Positions 27,902 to 36,339 of a stretch of DNA of 64,000 nt are shown piece by piece. Each line of letters opens with the position of its first letter. Position 1 is the first letter of the stretch. The stretch covers positions 682,001 through 746,000 of the forward strand of contig NZ_CP134146.1 in NCBI RefSeq assembly GCF_031583575.1, in the 5' to 3' direction. The notes under the pieces were generated by a model. The model saw only the letters and a list, made by a program, of their open reading frames with translations, was not told the origin of the DNA and searched no databases. Source of the stretch: Thalassotalea nanhaiensis (GTDB lineage: Bacteria; Pseudomonadota; Gammaproteobacteria; Enterobacterales; Alteromonadaceae). The translations under genes were made by a program, and so were the position numbers.

Positions 27902-29350
27902 TTAGGGCTTATTCCAAACCACTTTACTCATCTTTCCTAAAAAGTCTTTAATCAAACTGGCATATTTGGCGTCACTTGCTAAGTTATTCCACTCATGTGG
28001 GTCTTGTTCAAGGTCATACAAATGCAGTTCGCCGTCTTTCATTTGGGTAAAACGATACTTATCAGTTATCACGCCATGACTACCTTTAGCGCTAGTATGG
28101 GCAATATTTTGCCAATCAACTTCTTCATTGTGAAGTAAAGGCACAAGGGACTTACCGTGAAGTTTAATGTTTTTATCTATCTTGCTGCCAGTTAGCTCCA
28201 TAAGTGTCGGATAAATATCAATATTTTGAACAATATTTTCTACAACTTGGCCACCTCTGGTGCTCGGGGTTTTAATCATTAGAGGGCTGCGCAATGAAAT
28301 AAGAAATGGTGTGTTTTTACGCCATAGACCGTGGTCGGTAAGGTGGTAGCCATGATCGCCCCAAACTACGATGACAGTGTTTTCATATAAGCCTTCTTCT
28401 TTTAGCGCTTGGATTACTTTACCCATTTGAGCATCGGCATAGGTGGTGCTGGCCATATAGCCTCTGATAAGCTTTTGAGCAGTTTTATCATCTACACCTT
28501 CGTTCCAGCCATGGTCTCTAGTTTTACTTTTGTATTTCTCCATATCAAAAGCTGCTTTTGCGCCTTTAGGAAAGGGGGCAAGTTTGCCTGCATCTTCTGG
28601 GTACATATCAAAATATTTTTTCGGTGCTACCCAAGGCATATGAGGACGAGCAAAACCACTGGCGATCATAAACGGTTTGTTTTTATCGCGTTTATTTTTA
28701 ATAAAATCGATAACATCCTTCGCTACCTTGCCATCGTTTAATATCTCATCAGGGCCATCAACTGCAGCATACATAAGTGAGCCTGGGCCTGCGCCTTTGT
28801 CTTTATAAATTTGGATTTGGTCTTCACGACCGCCCATTTCAACAATTTTCTTTAATATTTCCGGACCACCATCTTGAATTTTTCCCCAAAATTTACCACC
28901 AATATCCCAAGATGACTTATCGTTACCTGGTATTTTTCCGTGATAAAGCTTGCCGCGCGTTGCCGTCCAATAGCCATTGTCTTTTAACACACCCGGCCAT
29001 GTATCTTGTTTTGCAATAAGCTTTGGGTGTTTATTGTCTTTCCAATTGTCGCTTTGTAAATCAAAACGCACGCCGGTCAACATTGAAGCACGTGATGGGT
29101 TACATAATGGATAGCTGACGTAAGCTTTGTTAAATAATACGGAATCTTTAGCGAATGCGTCCAGGTTTGGCGTAATAGGCTCAGGCTCACCATAAGCACC
29201 AATTAGCGGCCTTAAATCATCAAAGGCGATAAAGAGTATATTAGGTTTGTCATGACTCTTTTGTTGCTTGCTATCTTCGGCATTTGTGCTTAAACAGGTG
29301 AACAATATTGCCAAGGCAAGAATGGCTTTCGACTTAAAAAATATTTTCAT
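27902..29350 (-). CDS. Type I sulfatase, iduronate-2-sulfatase-like (C-N-P-S-R)
   Basis: A 482-residue secreted sulfatase (signal peptide about 1-24). It has AFDDLRPLIGAYG, formylglycine motif C-N-P-S-R with Cys83, GKLYHG, SGFARPHMPW and WGDHGYHLTDHG, all typical of the iduronate-2-sulfatase-like branch. It ends in the usual LYDLEQDPHEWNNLA block. It is third in the leftward operon sulfatase, GH50-like enzyme, sulfatase, with a 14-base gap to the GH50 gene. Related to 7675-9093. It probably removes a specific sulfate from products of the neighbouring GH50-like enzyme; position unknown. Confidence 0.92.
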   Translation of the reverse strand: MKIFFKSKAILALAILFTCLSTNAEDSKQQKSHDKPNILFIAFDDLRPLIGAYGEPEPITPNLDAFAKDSVLFNKAYVSYPLCNPSRASMLTGVRFDLQSDNWKDNKHPKLIAKQDTWPGVLKDNGYWTATRGKLYHGKIPGNDKSSWDIGGKFWGKIQDGGPEILKKIVEMGGREDQIQIYKDKGAGPGSLMYAAVDGPDEILNDGKVAKDVIDFIKNKRDKNKPFMIASGFARPHMPWVAPKKYFDMYPEDAGKLAPFPKGAKAAFDMEKYKSKTRDHGWNEGVDDKTAQKLIRGYMASTTYADAQMGKVIQALKEEGLYENTVIVVWGDHGYHLTDHGLWRKNTPFLISLRSPLMIKTPSTRGGQVVENIVQNIDIYPTLMELTGSKIDKNIKLHGKSLVPLLHNEEVDWQNIAHTSAKGSHGVITDKYRFTQMKDGELHLYDLEQDPHEWNNLASDAKYASLIKDFLGKMSKVVWNKP

Positions 29351-29364
29351 GAGTATGCCTTTTG

Positions 29365-31425
29365 TTATTCGTTTTTATTTTCATTGTTGGCTCTAGTTTC
29401 GTATAGGCTATAGCCAATCTTCCTAATAGCTTCTATGGTCTCAGGGTAGGGGGTGTCAGTTATATCTACTAAAGAAACTTGATAGTTTTCACCATCGCCT
29501 CTACCGGTTAGGGCCTGTGAGCGATATTGAAACCAATGCGTGCCAACAAATAATGGATTATTTAACGCACCTAACACGTATTCGTAATAGTGTTGTGCCC
29601 GCTCTTCTTGGCTTGATACTTCTTGTAACCCCGTACTAAACATACCTCTATCCATAGCGCCAAAATGAAACTCAGTTGCCATAAGAGGTTTGGTTAATCC
29701 TTTGGCCTTACTGGTGAAGTCACGAATAGTTCTGCGGTATAAGTTATATGAAATTACGTCGGTATGTTTTTCTGCGGCTCGCAATACCATAGCGTTTACA
29801 TCGCCATGCAATCGGCTACCTAGGTACAAATGATTAGGGAATACGCTTTTTACCGCTTGGCGACAGATTTTAAAGTACTGGTCAGCCATTTGCTGATAAA
29901 ACCATGTGGCATCTTCTTTAAACTGGTTAAATGTCAGTTTATTACGACTCGTTAAAATATCATTAAATGATGAAAATTTTGTTTGCCAAGTGTCATTTAG
30001 CTCGCCAATAGTTTTGTATTTTTTTTGCAGTGCATCGACAAAATAGATTTTAGCTGGCTGGTCTGCAGGTGCATTGCTAATTATAGTTGCGTAGCTAATT
30101 GGTCCCATCCAGTGCAATTCATTATTAACGAAAAAACCAAGGTTCCATGGTGAGTCGCCATGCTCATGGCGCTGTTTATTTTTTAACTCTTCAGTAATAT
30201 TGCGGCCAAAGTCTTTATCCCAAGGGTCGGGCATTTTTTCTTCTAACATGCGACTTTTGTAATGCACGGCAATGGTAAAAGGCGTTTGCTGTAAGGCGAA
30301 CCCGCTTGGATCAGACCAATTTGCAAAGGTATTTAGGCCCCAACTTTTTAACCGCTGATGATTGCGTTTGTTGGTTGTCTCTTGCCAGTTTTTTCCGAAT
30401 TTTCGGTATAAGTTCGCTTTGGTAAAATCAAAGCGTGTCCCTCGACCTTTACTATAAAAGTCTTGGTATTTACTATGTTTGCTTGGTAAGTCTTGGAAGT
30501 AATGTTCACGTCCTGCAATTAAAGTATTTGCGCCATGATAGCCTACCCCTGTAACCCCATGAGACCAAAATAAGTAACCGTCAGGGTCAACAAACCACCA
30601 TTTACCATCAATTTGTTTTGTATAGAAATAGCCGGTAGCTTTTTGCTTTGGACCATTGAGCCAACCGCCCCATTTTGAGCGATTACCAGGCCCAGGATGT
30701 GCTTTTAAATCGTCAAGTTCTTGTTGTTCTCTTTCAATAAAATCGAGTTCATTGTTTAACTTTCCAGGGTACTTGCCATGTAAATATTGCCCGTACTTAT
30801 CAATAAATGGAAAGGGGATTTCTTTTTTGTTATCAAAGATTTGATCGTAACGAAATGGCTCTATGTGCTGAACAATATAAGAGCCCTGTGCCGATATATA
30901 GTCGCGTACATTAATTGCCGAGAATGAAAGCTTATTAATATTACTAATATCTATGCCATCCCATTTGATCATTTGGGTATTAGGGCCGCCATTCATCTTT
31001 TGATATTGTGGATAACGCTGAGCAAAATCTTTGGCTGTGATATAAAAATAGACCAATAATGTTTTGCTTTGTTGTGGTTCTAAATAAAGAGAATTATCAA
31101 TTTCTTGCCACTTTTCTGAATTTGGTGCATCGAGTGTGATTAACGGCATAATGCGTGCATTGGAGATATTTTTAATCGATACTTTTAGGCCATGATAGGC
31201 AGAAAAATCCCAGGTTTTACCATTACTAGGGCGAAGTATGACAGCAGCGCCTTTGCTGCTGTTCAACGTTATTGTGAGTTGTTCGTTTTCGCTAAATTTA
31301 GCATTTGCCTTATAGTTATGCAGCTTTGCTGATTGCCAGTCAAACTCATTAGCAAGCGCTTTGGTAGAGGTAAGTAATACCAAAGCGACGATAATTGTTA
31401 GGTAAACATTACTTAATTTATTCAT
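29365..31425 (-). CDS. GH50-like beta-galactanase (agarase-type)
   Basis: A 686-residue exported enzyme (signal peptide about 1-25) with an N-terminal CBM-like beta-sandwich (about 28-195), a linker, and a (beta/alpha)8 catalytic domain opening with GKWWFVDPDGYLFWSHGV. Likely acid/base is Glu436 (FFVNNELHW), likely nucleophile Glu585 (LMATEFHFG). The architecture and these motifs match GH50 beta-agarases, which release disaccharides from agar-type galactans; the related GH42-like families, including GH167 on carrageenan, are alternatives. Flanked by sulfatase genes 17 bases upstream and 14 downstream. No GH16 or GH86 agarase and no GH117 enzyme was seen in the window, so true agar as substrate is doubtful. 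Confidence 0.75.
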   Translation of the reverse strand: MNKLSNVYLTIIVALVLLTSTKALANEFDWQSAKLHNYKANAKFSENEQLTITLNSSKGAAVILRPSNGKTWDFSAYHGLKVSIKNISNARIMPLITLDAPNSEKWQEIDNSLYLEPQQSKTLLVYFYITAKDFAQRYPQYQKMNGGPNTQMIKWDGIDISNINKLSFSAINVRDYISAQGSYIVQHIEPFRYDQIFDNKKEIPFPFIDKYGQYLHGKYPGKLNNELDFIEREQQELDDLKAHPGPGNRSKWGGWLNGPKQKATGYFYTKQIDGKWWFVDPDGYLFWSHGVTGVGYHGANTLIAGREHYFQDLPSKHSKYQDFYSKGRGTRFDFTKANLYRKFGKNWQETTNKRNHQRLKSWGLNTFANWSDPSGFALQQTPFTIAVHYKSRMLEEKMPDPWDKDFGRNITEELKNKQRHEHGDSPWNLGFFVNNELHWMGPISYATIISNAPADQPAKIYFVDALQKKYKTIGELNDTWQTKFSSFNDILTSRNKLTFNQFKEDATWFYQQMADQYFKICRQAVKSVFPNHLYLGSRLHGDVNAMVLRAAEKHTDVISYNLYRRTIRDFTSKAKGLTKPLMATEFHFGAMDRGMFSTGLQEVSSQEERAQHYYEYVLGALNNPLFVGTHWFQYRSQALTGRGDGENYQVSLVDITDTPYPETIEAIRKIGYSLYETRANNENKNE

Positions 31426-31442
31426 TGCTAAACCTATGGCAG

Positions 31443-33320
31443 TTATTTTTGTGAGATATACTGCCAGCGTTCAAATAACCAACTATCAATTTTAAAGGTA
31501 TCACTACCGCGTACTGGTGCTTTTACCGTTAAGGATTTTGGTATCGGGAATACTTTACCGGTATGTTCATGAATAAATGCGGCGATATTCAGTATCTCTA
31601 CCTGAATCAAGCGGTTTTCTTCGTTTGCGATCAACTTTGTTAGCGGCTCAACTGGTTCAATCGCCTGTTGGAGCGTTAAATATTCAATCGCACGAGCTTT
31701 CACTAATGAGCTTTTTGACGAAGCGAGCACTTCCTTAACCTTGCTGATAAGATGCTTGCTGTCTTTAGCAAACCAGCTCAAGTTAATAAGCGCCCAAATT
31801 TGTTGCTCACTGGTACCTTTTTTAAGATAAGAAATAAGCTTGTCTTCAACGCTTTTAAATGGCTCTAACTGCATATCTGCTAAAGTAATCAGTTCATTTA
31901 TACGTGCTTTTTGTTGTTGTCCGTATGCAAAGGCATTGCCTTCACTTTCTTTTAGCCAAACAGACTCTGGTAAGAATCCAAGATCAGGTAACGTTTTAAC
32001 CGTTTGTTGTAACTGGCTACGAAGCGATAATAGCGTTTCTTGAAACTGTTTTTTACCGGCTAGATTAACCGTCTCATAAGGATCGGCGTCCATATCAAAA
32101 AGAAGCTCTGTACCTGGGGCTTCAAAAAATGCCCCCTGAATCGCACTTAACTTGCCTTGTTGATGCATGTCTTTCCACTGTTTAAACGCAAGCTGACGAT
32201 AACGGTAATAGGCATGTAAACTATCGCTATAATATGGCTGGTAGTGACGAATATACTTATATTTACCCACACGTATACTGCGCACTAGATCAGATTTTTC
32301 ATCAAAACGGTCGGCATGGCCAAAGGTTACATTGCGCTTATTAAGTTCATCAATAGATAAGGCTGGTGCTAAGAATGTTTGCCCATCCATTTGCTTATCA
32401 GCACTGATTCCGGCAAGCGCTAACATGGTTGGGGCAAAGTCAATGAAACTAACAAATCCATCTACTCGAACATTATCTTTACGTAAGCCTTCGCCAACTA
32501 AATGCTTAAAGTTTTCTGGCACTCTAACTACCAAAGGTACTGATAGACCACGGTCGAACAGGTAGCCTTTGCTTCCAGGTAATACACCACCGTGATCGCC
32601 AAAATAAAAGATAAAGGTATTTTCAAGTTCGCCATCTTGTTTTAATTTTTCGATAACGCTGCCTATTTGATTATCGGCAACGACATGATTATCCAACGTT
32701 TTCGCCATGGTATAACGAAACGTTTTTGTATCAGGGTAAATCGGTGCTAAAGTAACTTTTTCTGGATCATGCTTGGTCTTGCGATTATCAATTGCGCCTT
32801 GTTTAAAATGAAGTTTACCTTCGTGGGTAATAGCAAAGGTTTGCATATGAAAAAACGGTTGGCCGGGTTTACGGTTACGCCAGCTGGCCTTTTTTGATGA
32901 CTCATCCCAAATATTAGCATCAGCTATAAAGTTATAATCTGTTTTAGCGTTATTAGTTGTGTAATAGCCTGCTTTTTGCAAGCTTTTGTTGAACGTTGTA
33001 AAGCCTTGTGGCAAAGCGACTTCTTCAAAACCGCGGTGTTGATAGGTACCTAATTTTGGCCCGTAAATACCCGTTGCCAAAGTCGTTCTTGCCGTAGAAC
33101 ATACAGGTGCATTAGAAAACGCATTGTTAAATGTTAATCCATGCTCTGCTAGTTTCTCAACGTTTGGCATTACTGCACCACCTTCATCATACAGCTTGAG
33201 ATAGTGCTTAGAATTATCTTCACTTACTAACCAAAGGATATTAGGTTTTTCGGCTGAACTAGCATGTGTAAGTGCAGATGTCATAGTCAAAATAGTGACT
33301 ATCAAAATTTGAAATTTCAT
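31443..33320 (-). CDS. Type I sulfatase with C-S-T-A-R motif and helical C-terminal extension
   Basis: A 625-residue protein, longer than its relatives. After a signal peptide (about 1-20) it has WLVSEDNSKHY (in place of the usual Asp-Asp block), the motif C-S-T-A-R with Cys74, and FGDHGG. The formylglycine consensus is C-x-P/A-S-R; Thr at +2 and Ala at +3 are unusual, but Cys and Arg are kept. Residues after about 480 form a helical, HEAT-like extension (LINLSWFAK, ARAIEYLTL, RLIQVEILNIAAF) of unknown role. It heads a leftward operon with GH50-like and a second sulfatase. It resembles heparan/sulfamidase-type bacterial sulfatases in its start, but activity is unproven. Confidence 0.88.
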   Translation of the reverse strand: MKFQILIVTILTMTSALTHASSAEKPNILWLVSEDNSKHYLKLYDEGGAVMPNVEKLAEHGLTFNNAFSNAPVCSTARTTLATGIYGPKLGTYQHRGFEEVALPQGFTTFNKSLQKAGYYTTNNAKTDYNFIADANIWDESSKKASWRNRKPGQPFFHMQTFAITHEGKLHFKQGAIDNRKTKHDPEKVTLAPIYPDTKTFRYTMAKTLDNHVVADNQIGSVIEKLKQDGELENTFIFYFGDHGGVLPGSKGYLFDRGLSVPLVVRVPENFKHLVGEGLRKDNVRVDGFVSFIDFAPTMLALAGISADKQMDGQTFLAPALSIDELNKRNVTFGHADRFDEKSDLVRSIRVGKYKYIRHYQPYYSDSLHAYYRYRQLAFKQWKDMHQQGKLSAIQGAFFEAPGTELLFDMDADPYETVNLAGKKQFQETLLSLRSQLQQTVKTLPDLGFLPESVWLKESEGNAFAYGQQQKARINELITLADMQLEPFKSVEDKLISYLKKGTSEQQIWALINLSWFAKDSKHLISKVKEVLASSKSSLVKARAIEYLTLQQAIEPVEPLTKLIANEENRLIQVEILNIAAFIHEHTGKVFPIPKSLTVKAPVRGSDTFKIDSWLFERWQYISQK

Positions 33321-33360
33321 TTACTTACCCTGTTTTCTTGCTTATGAGAAATACTATTAT

Positions 33361-33380
33361 GTATGAATTATATGATAAAT
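33361..33380 (-). promoter_or_regulatory. AT-rich TTTATCATATAA element
   Basis: Minus strand ATTTATCATATAATTCATAC, about 40 bases before the sulfatase start at 33320. It matches the TTTATMATATAA pattern of other promoter regions in the locus. Function inferred only from recurrence. Confidence 0.3.
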
Positions 33381-33435
33381 GGTTGGGCGATGAAATGCTA
33401 GTTTTGTAAATAAACAGTAAATGTGAAAATAAGCA

Positions 33436-33633
33436 TAACCTGAACTTGGGATAACAACTTGCTTTCTACCTGCTGTTATTCCTTATTACTACGTTAAATT
33501 TATTTGCAATAGACCAGCTATTGACGCACAAATTTGCCTTGTATTAAGAAACAACATCAAGCTAGAACCATAAAAATATCGAATTTTATAAATTACAGCA
33601 CGCTAACTAACTTCTTATCCCGAGTTCAGGTTA
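33436..33633. mobile_element. MITE-like element with 19-base terminal inverted repeats
   Basis: TAACCTGAACTTGGGATAA (33436-33454) faces TTATCCCGAGTTCAGGTTA (33615-33633); as inverted repeats they differ at one of 19 positions and similarity continues inward with mismatches for about ten more bases. The element is 198 bases long, has no open frame, and contains a further inverted pair GGGATAACA/TGTTATTCC near its left end. The right end supplies the TAA stop of the symporter gene. It fills most of the 310-base gap between two leftward genes. Confidence 0.6.
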
Positions 33634-35001
33634 CGTATCTTTATGGGATTTTTGGTACTTGTTTAACAAAAATACGGCGAGCATGCTTGGAATGATAGTG
33701 CCAAGGCTTAATATTAATTTCATTGATAGCAAGGCATTGCTTGATTGAGCATTAGCTAAACTGGCATCAAAACCAATTATATTTAAACTCATGCCACTGG
33801 CTAATAATGCAAATATAATACTTAACGCTACTACCCATTGGTATACGGAAGCAAAACCACCTTGGCGGCTTATCTTGTGAGTTTGGTGATCTTGATCGCT
33901 AGCTTGTGCAACCAATGCAGGGATAATAATGGTCATCGAAGTCCAAATCGCAGAACATAATATTGGATCAAGCAATATCAACCATTGTACGCCAGGTGTG
34001 TATATAAACCATTTTGCCCCCCCACCAATGGCAGTCATAATAAAAATTATTTTAAGTGTGGCTAACTTGCCAATGCGTCTGGAAAACCAAGATACAATAG
34101 GGATATAAATGGCTGCTATTATTGCATAGCCCATAGAAAGTACGGCTTTCCATACCGCCCCGTCGCTGATATTGCCATCGAACATATAATAAACGAGTAC
34201 GTAATAGTCCATTTTTGCAGCATAAGCGCCAATCCCCAATTGAATGAAGATAATGACAAATACCAGTCGCATTAAATGCGATTGCATAATAGATTTTACA
34301 TTTTCCACAACAGTAAAGTTATTATGTGGATGGTTAATGGGTTCAACGCTATTTTCTTTCACATACAGAGCAGGCAACATACCAATGATGCCAATAACAA
34401 AAATAGCGGTAAACCAACCAACAGCTTTAATGCCAACAAAGGTGCTGGAGAATATAGTTAAGGTAGCAAGTGGATACAACCATTGATTGCTCATTGAGGC
34501 CAGCTTGATGAAATACGAGTTGGTTTCCATCACTTTTATACGTTGGTGAGCGTCTTTGGTTATCTCATAAGATAATGAAGTTAATGGAACGCTATAAAAG
34601 GAAGCTGCTGCATAAAATAATAATGAAATAACAAAAAAGTACAGTAGTTGGTTATCTGTAGACCAATGTTCAGGAACCATCCACATTAAACCGAAAAGCG
34701 AAGCACTTAGCCATGCTGATACAAATATAAAAGGGCGTCTACGGCCAAATTTACTGGTGCAGTTATCAGATAATTTACCAACCCATGGTGCTAAAAATGC
34801 AGAAAAAATTATCGGTATGGTTAAGGTAATACTAAACAAGAAAGGGTCTACGCCAAGCGTCATTTGATAAAAAGGTATGGCTAAAATTTCACAAGCTTTC
34901 TCTAAAAAAAGCAAACAGAAAAAGCCGCTGCCTAACGCAAGTTTTTGAGAAAGCTTGAGTTCACTGTTTTCTGTATTATTAACGCGATTGAGGCGAGTCA
35001 T
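33631..35001 (-). CDS. GPH-family sugar:cation symporter
   Basis: A 456-residue inner-membrane protein with about twelve hydrophobic segments. It has the glycoside-pentoside-hexuronide (MelB-like) marks LAPWVGKLSDN and GRRRPFIF in the first loop, and the typical N-terminal EKACEILAIPFYQ helix. It would import mono- or oligosaccharides released in the periplasm, using a Na+ or H+ gradient. It follows the LacI regulator after 16 bases, so regulator and transporter are co-transcribed and should share the operator at 36104. The last codon and stop fall in the terminal repeat of the MITE-like element. Galactose or a small galactan fragment is the expected cargo. Confidence 0.88.
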   Translation of the reverse strand: MTRLNRVNNTENSELKLSQKLALGSGFFCLLFLEKACEILAIPFYQMTLGVDPFLFSITLTIPIIFSAFLAPWVGKLSDNCTSKFGRRRPFIFVSAWLSASLFGLMWMVPEHWSTDNQLLYFFVISLLFYAAASFYSVPLTSLSYEITKDAHQRIKVMETNSYFIKLASMSNQWLYPLATLTIFSSTFVGIKAVGWFTAIFVIGIIGMLPALYVKENSVEPINHPHNNFTVVENVKSIMQSHLMRLVFVIIFIQLGIGAYAAKMDYYVLVYYMFDGNISDGAVWKAVLSMGYAIIAAIYIPIVSWFSRRIGKLATLKIIFIMTAIGGGAKWFIYTPGVQWLILLDPILCSAIWTSMTIIIPALVAQASDQDHQTHKISRQGGFASVYQWVVALSIIFALLASGMSLNIIGFDASLANAQSSNALLSMKLILSLGTIIPSMLAVFLLNKYQKSHKDT

Positions 35002-35017
35002 TGCAACTTGCTAGTAG

Positions 35018-36028
35018 TTATTTGGCACAAAAGTTTGCCACTGAATCTCTCTCAATGAGGTGTGGCATAAATAAATGTGTTCGCCCATTTGGTTCTGGAT
35101 TTGTAGACAGTTCAATGGCTAAATTAGTAGCAAACTGGGCCATTTCTCTTACTGGGTAGTGCATAGTAGTAAGCTGTGGAATACAAGCAACAGAAATCAA
35201 CATATCATCAAAACCAATTACCGAAATATCTTCAGGAACGCGTATGCCGCGAGCATTTAGTTCATGAACAGCACCAATCGCCATATTATCGTTATAAACC
35301 AATAGGGCAGTGAATTTTTTATCTTTTTTGAATAAGGCACTAACAGCTTCCTTACCGCCTTCCATATCGGCAGTAGCACCATATTCAATCATTGAGTTAT
35401 CTAATTGGATATTGGCGTTATTTAAAGCTGTGTGAATCCCTTCAAGGCGAAGAAGTGAATCAGGGTTTGAATCTTTACGAGTAATGACTGCAAAATTGGT
35501 ATGGCCTTTCTCTAAAAGGAAGGAGCCGGCTTTTTGTGCACCTAAGTTATTGTCTAACCAGATACATCGATGTGGTATTTCGGCAATAAAGCGATTAATG
35601 AAAACCAAACCTGATATTTTTTCCGCCAAGGTAACTAAAGTTTCATCACTACAATGTTGAGAATGAAAAACTATGGCATTGCAGTGATGTTGCACCAATG
35701 AATCTATTGCATCAAGCTCTGCTTGCTCACTGCCTTGTGCGTTACTAATTAATACTCGGTAGTTTTTTTCTATTGCCGCTTCTTCAGCGCCACAAGCTAA
35801 AGTACCAAAAAATGGCATAGATACTTTTGGAATAACTACACCGAGTGAGTTAGATTTTTTATTTACCAATGCTTGTGCATTAATATTTGGTCGATAACCT
35901 AACTCATCAATAACTTTTTGAACTTTAGCGCGGCACGCATCGCCAACTTTTCCCTGTTTTCGAACAACCCGAGATACGGTAGAAATGGATACTTCTGCTA
36001 CTCTTGCAACGTCTTTTATTGTGACCAT
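35018..36028 (-). CDS. LacI/GalR-family transcriptional regulator
   Basis: A 336-residue regulator: N-terminal helix-turn-helix (VTIKDVARVAEVSISTVSRVV, residues 2-22), hinge helix around NINAQALVNKKSN, and a periplasmic-binding-protein-like ligand domain (about 60-330) with the usual VIGFDD segment. It is GalR/GalS-like and probably a repressor relieved by a galactose-type inducer. Ribosome site AAGGA precedes the ATG. A CG-centred dyad 76 bases upstream (36104-36123) suggests autoregulation, and similar dyads mark the surface protein, GH2 and TonB receptor genes. First in a two-gene unit with the GPH symporter. Confidence 0.93.
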   Translation of the reverse strand: MVTIKDVARVAEVSISTVSRVVRKQGKVGDACRAKVQKVIDELGYRPNINAQALVNKKSNSLGVVIPKVSMPFFGTLACGAEEAAIEKNYRVLISNAQGSEQAELDAIDSLVQHHCNAIVFHSQHCSDETLVTLAEKISGLVFINRFIAEIPHRCIWLDNNLGAQKAGSFLLEKGHTNFAVITRKDSNPDSLLRLEGIHTALNNANIQLDNSMIEYGATADMEGGKEAVSALFKKDKKFTALLVYNDNMAIGAVHELNARGIRVPEDISVIGFDDMLISVACIPQLTTMHYPVREMAQFATNLAIELSTNPEPNGRTHLFMPHLIERDSVANFCAK

Positions 36029-36103
36029 TTATCTATTCCTTCAGACTGTTAAAAGCGCCATTAGTGGTATTCTAAATAACCCTTCCCCTAGCAGGGAAAA
36101 TAC

Positions 36104-36123
36104 TAGGACAACGTTACCAATAA
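36104..36123 (-). promoter_or_regulatory. LacI-type operator upstream of lacI-symporter unit
   Basis: CTAGGACAACGTTACCAATA; the minus strand holds GGTAACGTTGTCC, fitting TAACGTTNTCC. It is very close to the receptor site at 39401 (GGTAACGTTTTCC). It implies autoregulation of the LacI protein. Confidence 0.72.
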
Positions 36124-36238
36124 TTTTCCTATATAGCCAGAAAATTAATAGAAATTGATATTAATAACAGTCGGTTGTATTTATTTTGGTAGTGCAGAAT
36201 CGGCACCTAACGCTTTAATGATTTACAAAATTAGAGCA

Positions 36239-36270
36239 AAAAAAAGCTAACTTAAAAAAGTTAGCTTTTT
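36239..36270. terminator. Bidirectional rho-independent terminator
   Basis: AAAAAGCTAACTT paired with AAGTTAGCTTTTT around a 4-base loop, with A and T tracts on both sides. It would end the receptor transcript about 70 bases past its stop. Confidence 0.8.
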
Positions 36271-36302
36271 GACTTATTAAGAGCTAAGTCTTCAAGTTAA
36301 AT

Positions 36303-36329
36303 CCACTCGATAGGGAGAATATCGAGTGG
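36303..36329 (-). other. Strong hairpin after the receptor gene
   Basis: Perfect 10-base stem CCACTCGATA/TATCGAGTGG with a 7-base loop, 11 bases past the receptor stop and without a real T-run. It may protect the 3' end of the message. Confidence 0.5.
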
Positions 36330-36339
36330 AATAATCATC

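Larger units (their letters stand above)
36029..36338. other. Intergenic region between receptor and lacI genes, 310 bases
   Basis: It contains the lacI promoter and operator at 36104-36123, and two hairpins near the receptor end (36239-36270 and 36303-36329). Bases 36124-36238 show nothing I can assign. Confidence 0.7.
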
